Positions 6,513-7,263 of a stretch of DNA of 7,263 nt are shown piece by piece (the first letter of the stretch is position 1; each line of letters begins with the position of its first letter). Position numbers and translations under genes: made by a program. The notes beneath the pieces were generated by a model. It had not been told where the DNA came from. It ran no database searches and saw only the letters and a program-made list of their open reading frames with translations. The DNA comes from Bacteroidetes bacterium UBA7688 (GTDB taxonomy: Bacteria > Bacteroidota > Bacteroidia > Chitinophagales > Chitinophagaceae), in NCBI GenBank assembly GCA_002482815.1, contig DLGS01000294.1:13359-20621 (forward strand). The letters run 5' to 3'.

Positions 6513-6558
6513 CAACATCGGGAGCAATATGCTAAACTTGTTTAATTTCGCACACGTT

Positions 6559-7263
6559 ATGCAACAATATCTTCAGCTCCTTCAGCATATATTAGACAAT
6601 GGTGTAGAAAAACAGGATCGTACCGGGACAGGTACTATCAGTGTGTTTGGCTACCAGATGCGCTTTGATCTGGCGGAGGGGTTTCCGCTGGTGACGACCA
6701 AAAAAGTCCACATGCGTTCCGTCATTCACGAATTACTGTGGTTCCTGAAAGGCGATACCAACACGAAGTACCTGAAAGAAAACGGGGTGAAAATCTGGGA
6801 CGAGTGGGCCGATGAGGAAGGCAATCTCGGCCCGGTGTATGGCAAGCAATGGCGGTGCTGGTCGAGCCCCGACGGCAAGAAAATCGATCAATTGCAGGAA
6901 GTATTGGACCAGTTAAAAAGGAGCCCCGATTCGCGGCGCATGATCATTTCGGCCTGGAATCCGGCCGACCTGCACATGATGGCGTTGCAGCCCTGCCACG
7001 CGCTGTTTCAGTTTTACGTGGCCGACGGCAAGCTCTCGTGCCAGCTCTACCAGCGCAGCGCCGATGTGTTTCTGGGGGTACCTTTCAACATTGCCAGTTA
7101 CGCCCTGCTGACGATGATGGTGGCTCAGGAGTGCGGGCTGGGTCTGGGCGACTTTGTATGGACGGGCGGGGATACGCACCTCTACCTCAATCACCTGCAA
7201 CAGGTGGAGCAGCAACTCGGGCGCGCGATTCTGCCCCTGCCTACCATGCACCTGAACCCGGAT
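6559..7263 (+). CDS. thyA: Thymidylate synthase (3'-partial)
   Basis: This enzyme converts dUMP to dTMP using methylene-tetrahydrofolate, in the cytoplasm. The window holds 235 codons and is cut before about the last 30 residues of the family's usual 264. Alignment from memory to E. coli ThyA needs no gaps, so numbering is the same: Arg21 in DRTGTGT, the Arg126-Arg127 pair, catalytic Cys146 in QPCHALFQF, Arg166 and Asp169 in QRSADVF, Asn177 in PFNIASYALL, and His207 and Tyr209 in GGDTHLY. All catalytic and dUMP-binding residues are present. ATG at 6559 gives the canonical MQQYLQLLQ start. It is divergent from the glycosyltransferase; folA, a frequent partner, could follow outside the window. 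The odd point is composition: the first 60 bases are about 35% GC, like the rest of the window, but the body from roughly 6650 onward is near 58% GC with G/C-ending codons, as if acquired or recombined. Confidence 0.98.
   Translation, partial: MQQYLQLLQHILDNGVEKQDRTGTGTISVFGYQMRFDLAEGFPLVTTKKVHMRSVIHELLWFLKGDTNTKYLKENGVKIWDEWADEEGNLGPVYGKQWRCWSSPDGKKIDQLQEVLDQLKRSPDSRRMIISAWNPADLHMMALQPCHALFQFYVADGKLSCQLYQRSADVFLGVPFNIASYALLTMMVAQECGLGLGDFVWTGGDTHLYLNHLQQVEQQLGRAILPLPTMHLNPD

Noticed and set aside
6543..6550. TAATTTCG, a near -7 promoter match just before thyA
   Set aside because: It ends only 8 bp before the ATG, which would leave a leader of a few bases at most, and no -33 element is at standard spacing, so it is too weak to call.
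6913..7251. 112-residue minus-strand open frame inside thyA
   Set aside because: It lies antisense to highly conserved thymidylate synthase codons and is open because of the local high GC; its His/Arg/Gln-rich composition resembles no known domain.
1..7263. CRISPR arrays, insertion sequences, tRNA or rRNA genes, phage or toxin-antitoxin genes
   Set aside because: No direct repeat series, transposase, RNA-gene signature or small paired genes were seen; nearly all sequence is explained by ten recognisable protein genes.

Overview
The window looks like an ordinary chromosomal stretch from a Bacteroidota bacterium, most likely near the Chitinophagales/Sphingobacteriia. This placement is inferred from protein flavour (an RprY-like response regulator, a LolE/FtsX-type permease, bifunctional-style NnrD, a lipoprotein class D beta-lactamase), from A-rich leaders without strong Shine-Dalgarno sites, and from TAnnTTTG-like -7 promoter elements. 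Most of the window is about 40% GC by eye.

Layout. On the + strand, 1-690 is the C-terminal kinase-fold domain of an NAD(P)H-hydrate repair enzyme (5' end missing), followed by an OmpR/RprY-type response regulator (760-1464). A perfectly palindromic, probably bidirectional terminator (1482-1513) separates it from a convergent minus-strand cassette. Read 5' to 3' on the minus strand, this cassette is class D beta-lactamase-like lipoprotein (3358-2492), NADPH-dependent FMN reductase (2492-1941) and DCC-family thiol-disulfide oxidoreductase (1939-1535). Its genes overlap or are one base apart. A short divergent promoter region (about 3359-3471) precedes a + strand LolE/MacB-type ABC permease (3472-4692). 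This converges, with 17 bp between the stops, on a second minus-strand operon: family 2 glycosyltransferase (6479-5760), gamma-carbonic anhydrase-like hexapeptide protein (5746-5234) and secreted thioredoxin-like protein (5234-4710). A 79-bp divergent spacer leads to thyA (6559 to the window edge, 3' end missing).

How the genes relate. The two minus-strand groups are probably translationally coupled operons (TAATG stop/start overlaps), but their members do not form one recognisable pathway. Each group combines an envelope-facing protein or a glycosyltransferase with redox or general metabolic enzymes. The rest are housekeeping or regulatory single genes. I see no CRISPR array, insertion sequence, tRNA or rRNA, and no stretch over 300 bp without a gene.

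Most notable points: thyA changes from about 35% GC in its first 60 bases to about 58% in its body, suggesting transfer, recombination or an assembly join; the beta-lactamase has Glu where the family's SxV motif has Val; and the beta-lactamase sits in a tight operon with two redox proteins. I found no convincing new multi-gene system.
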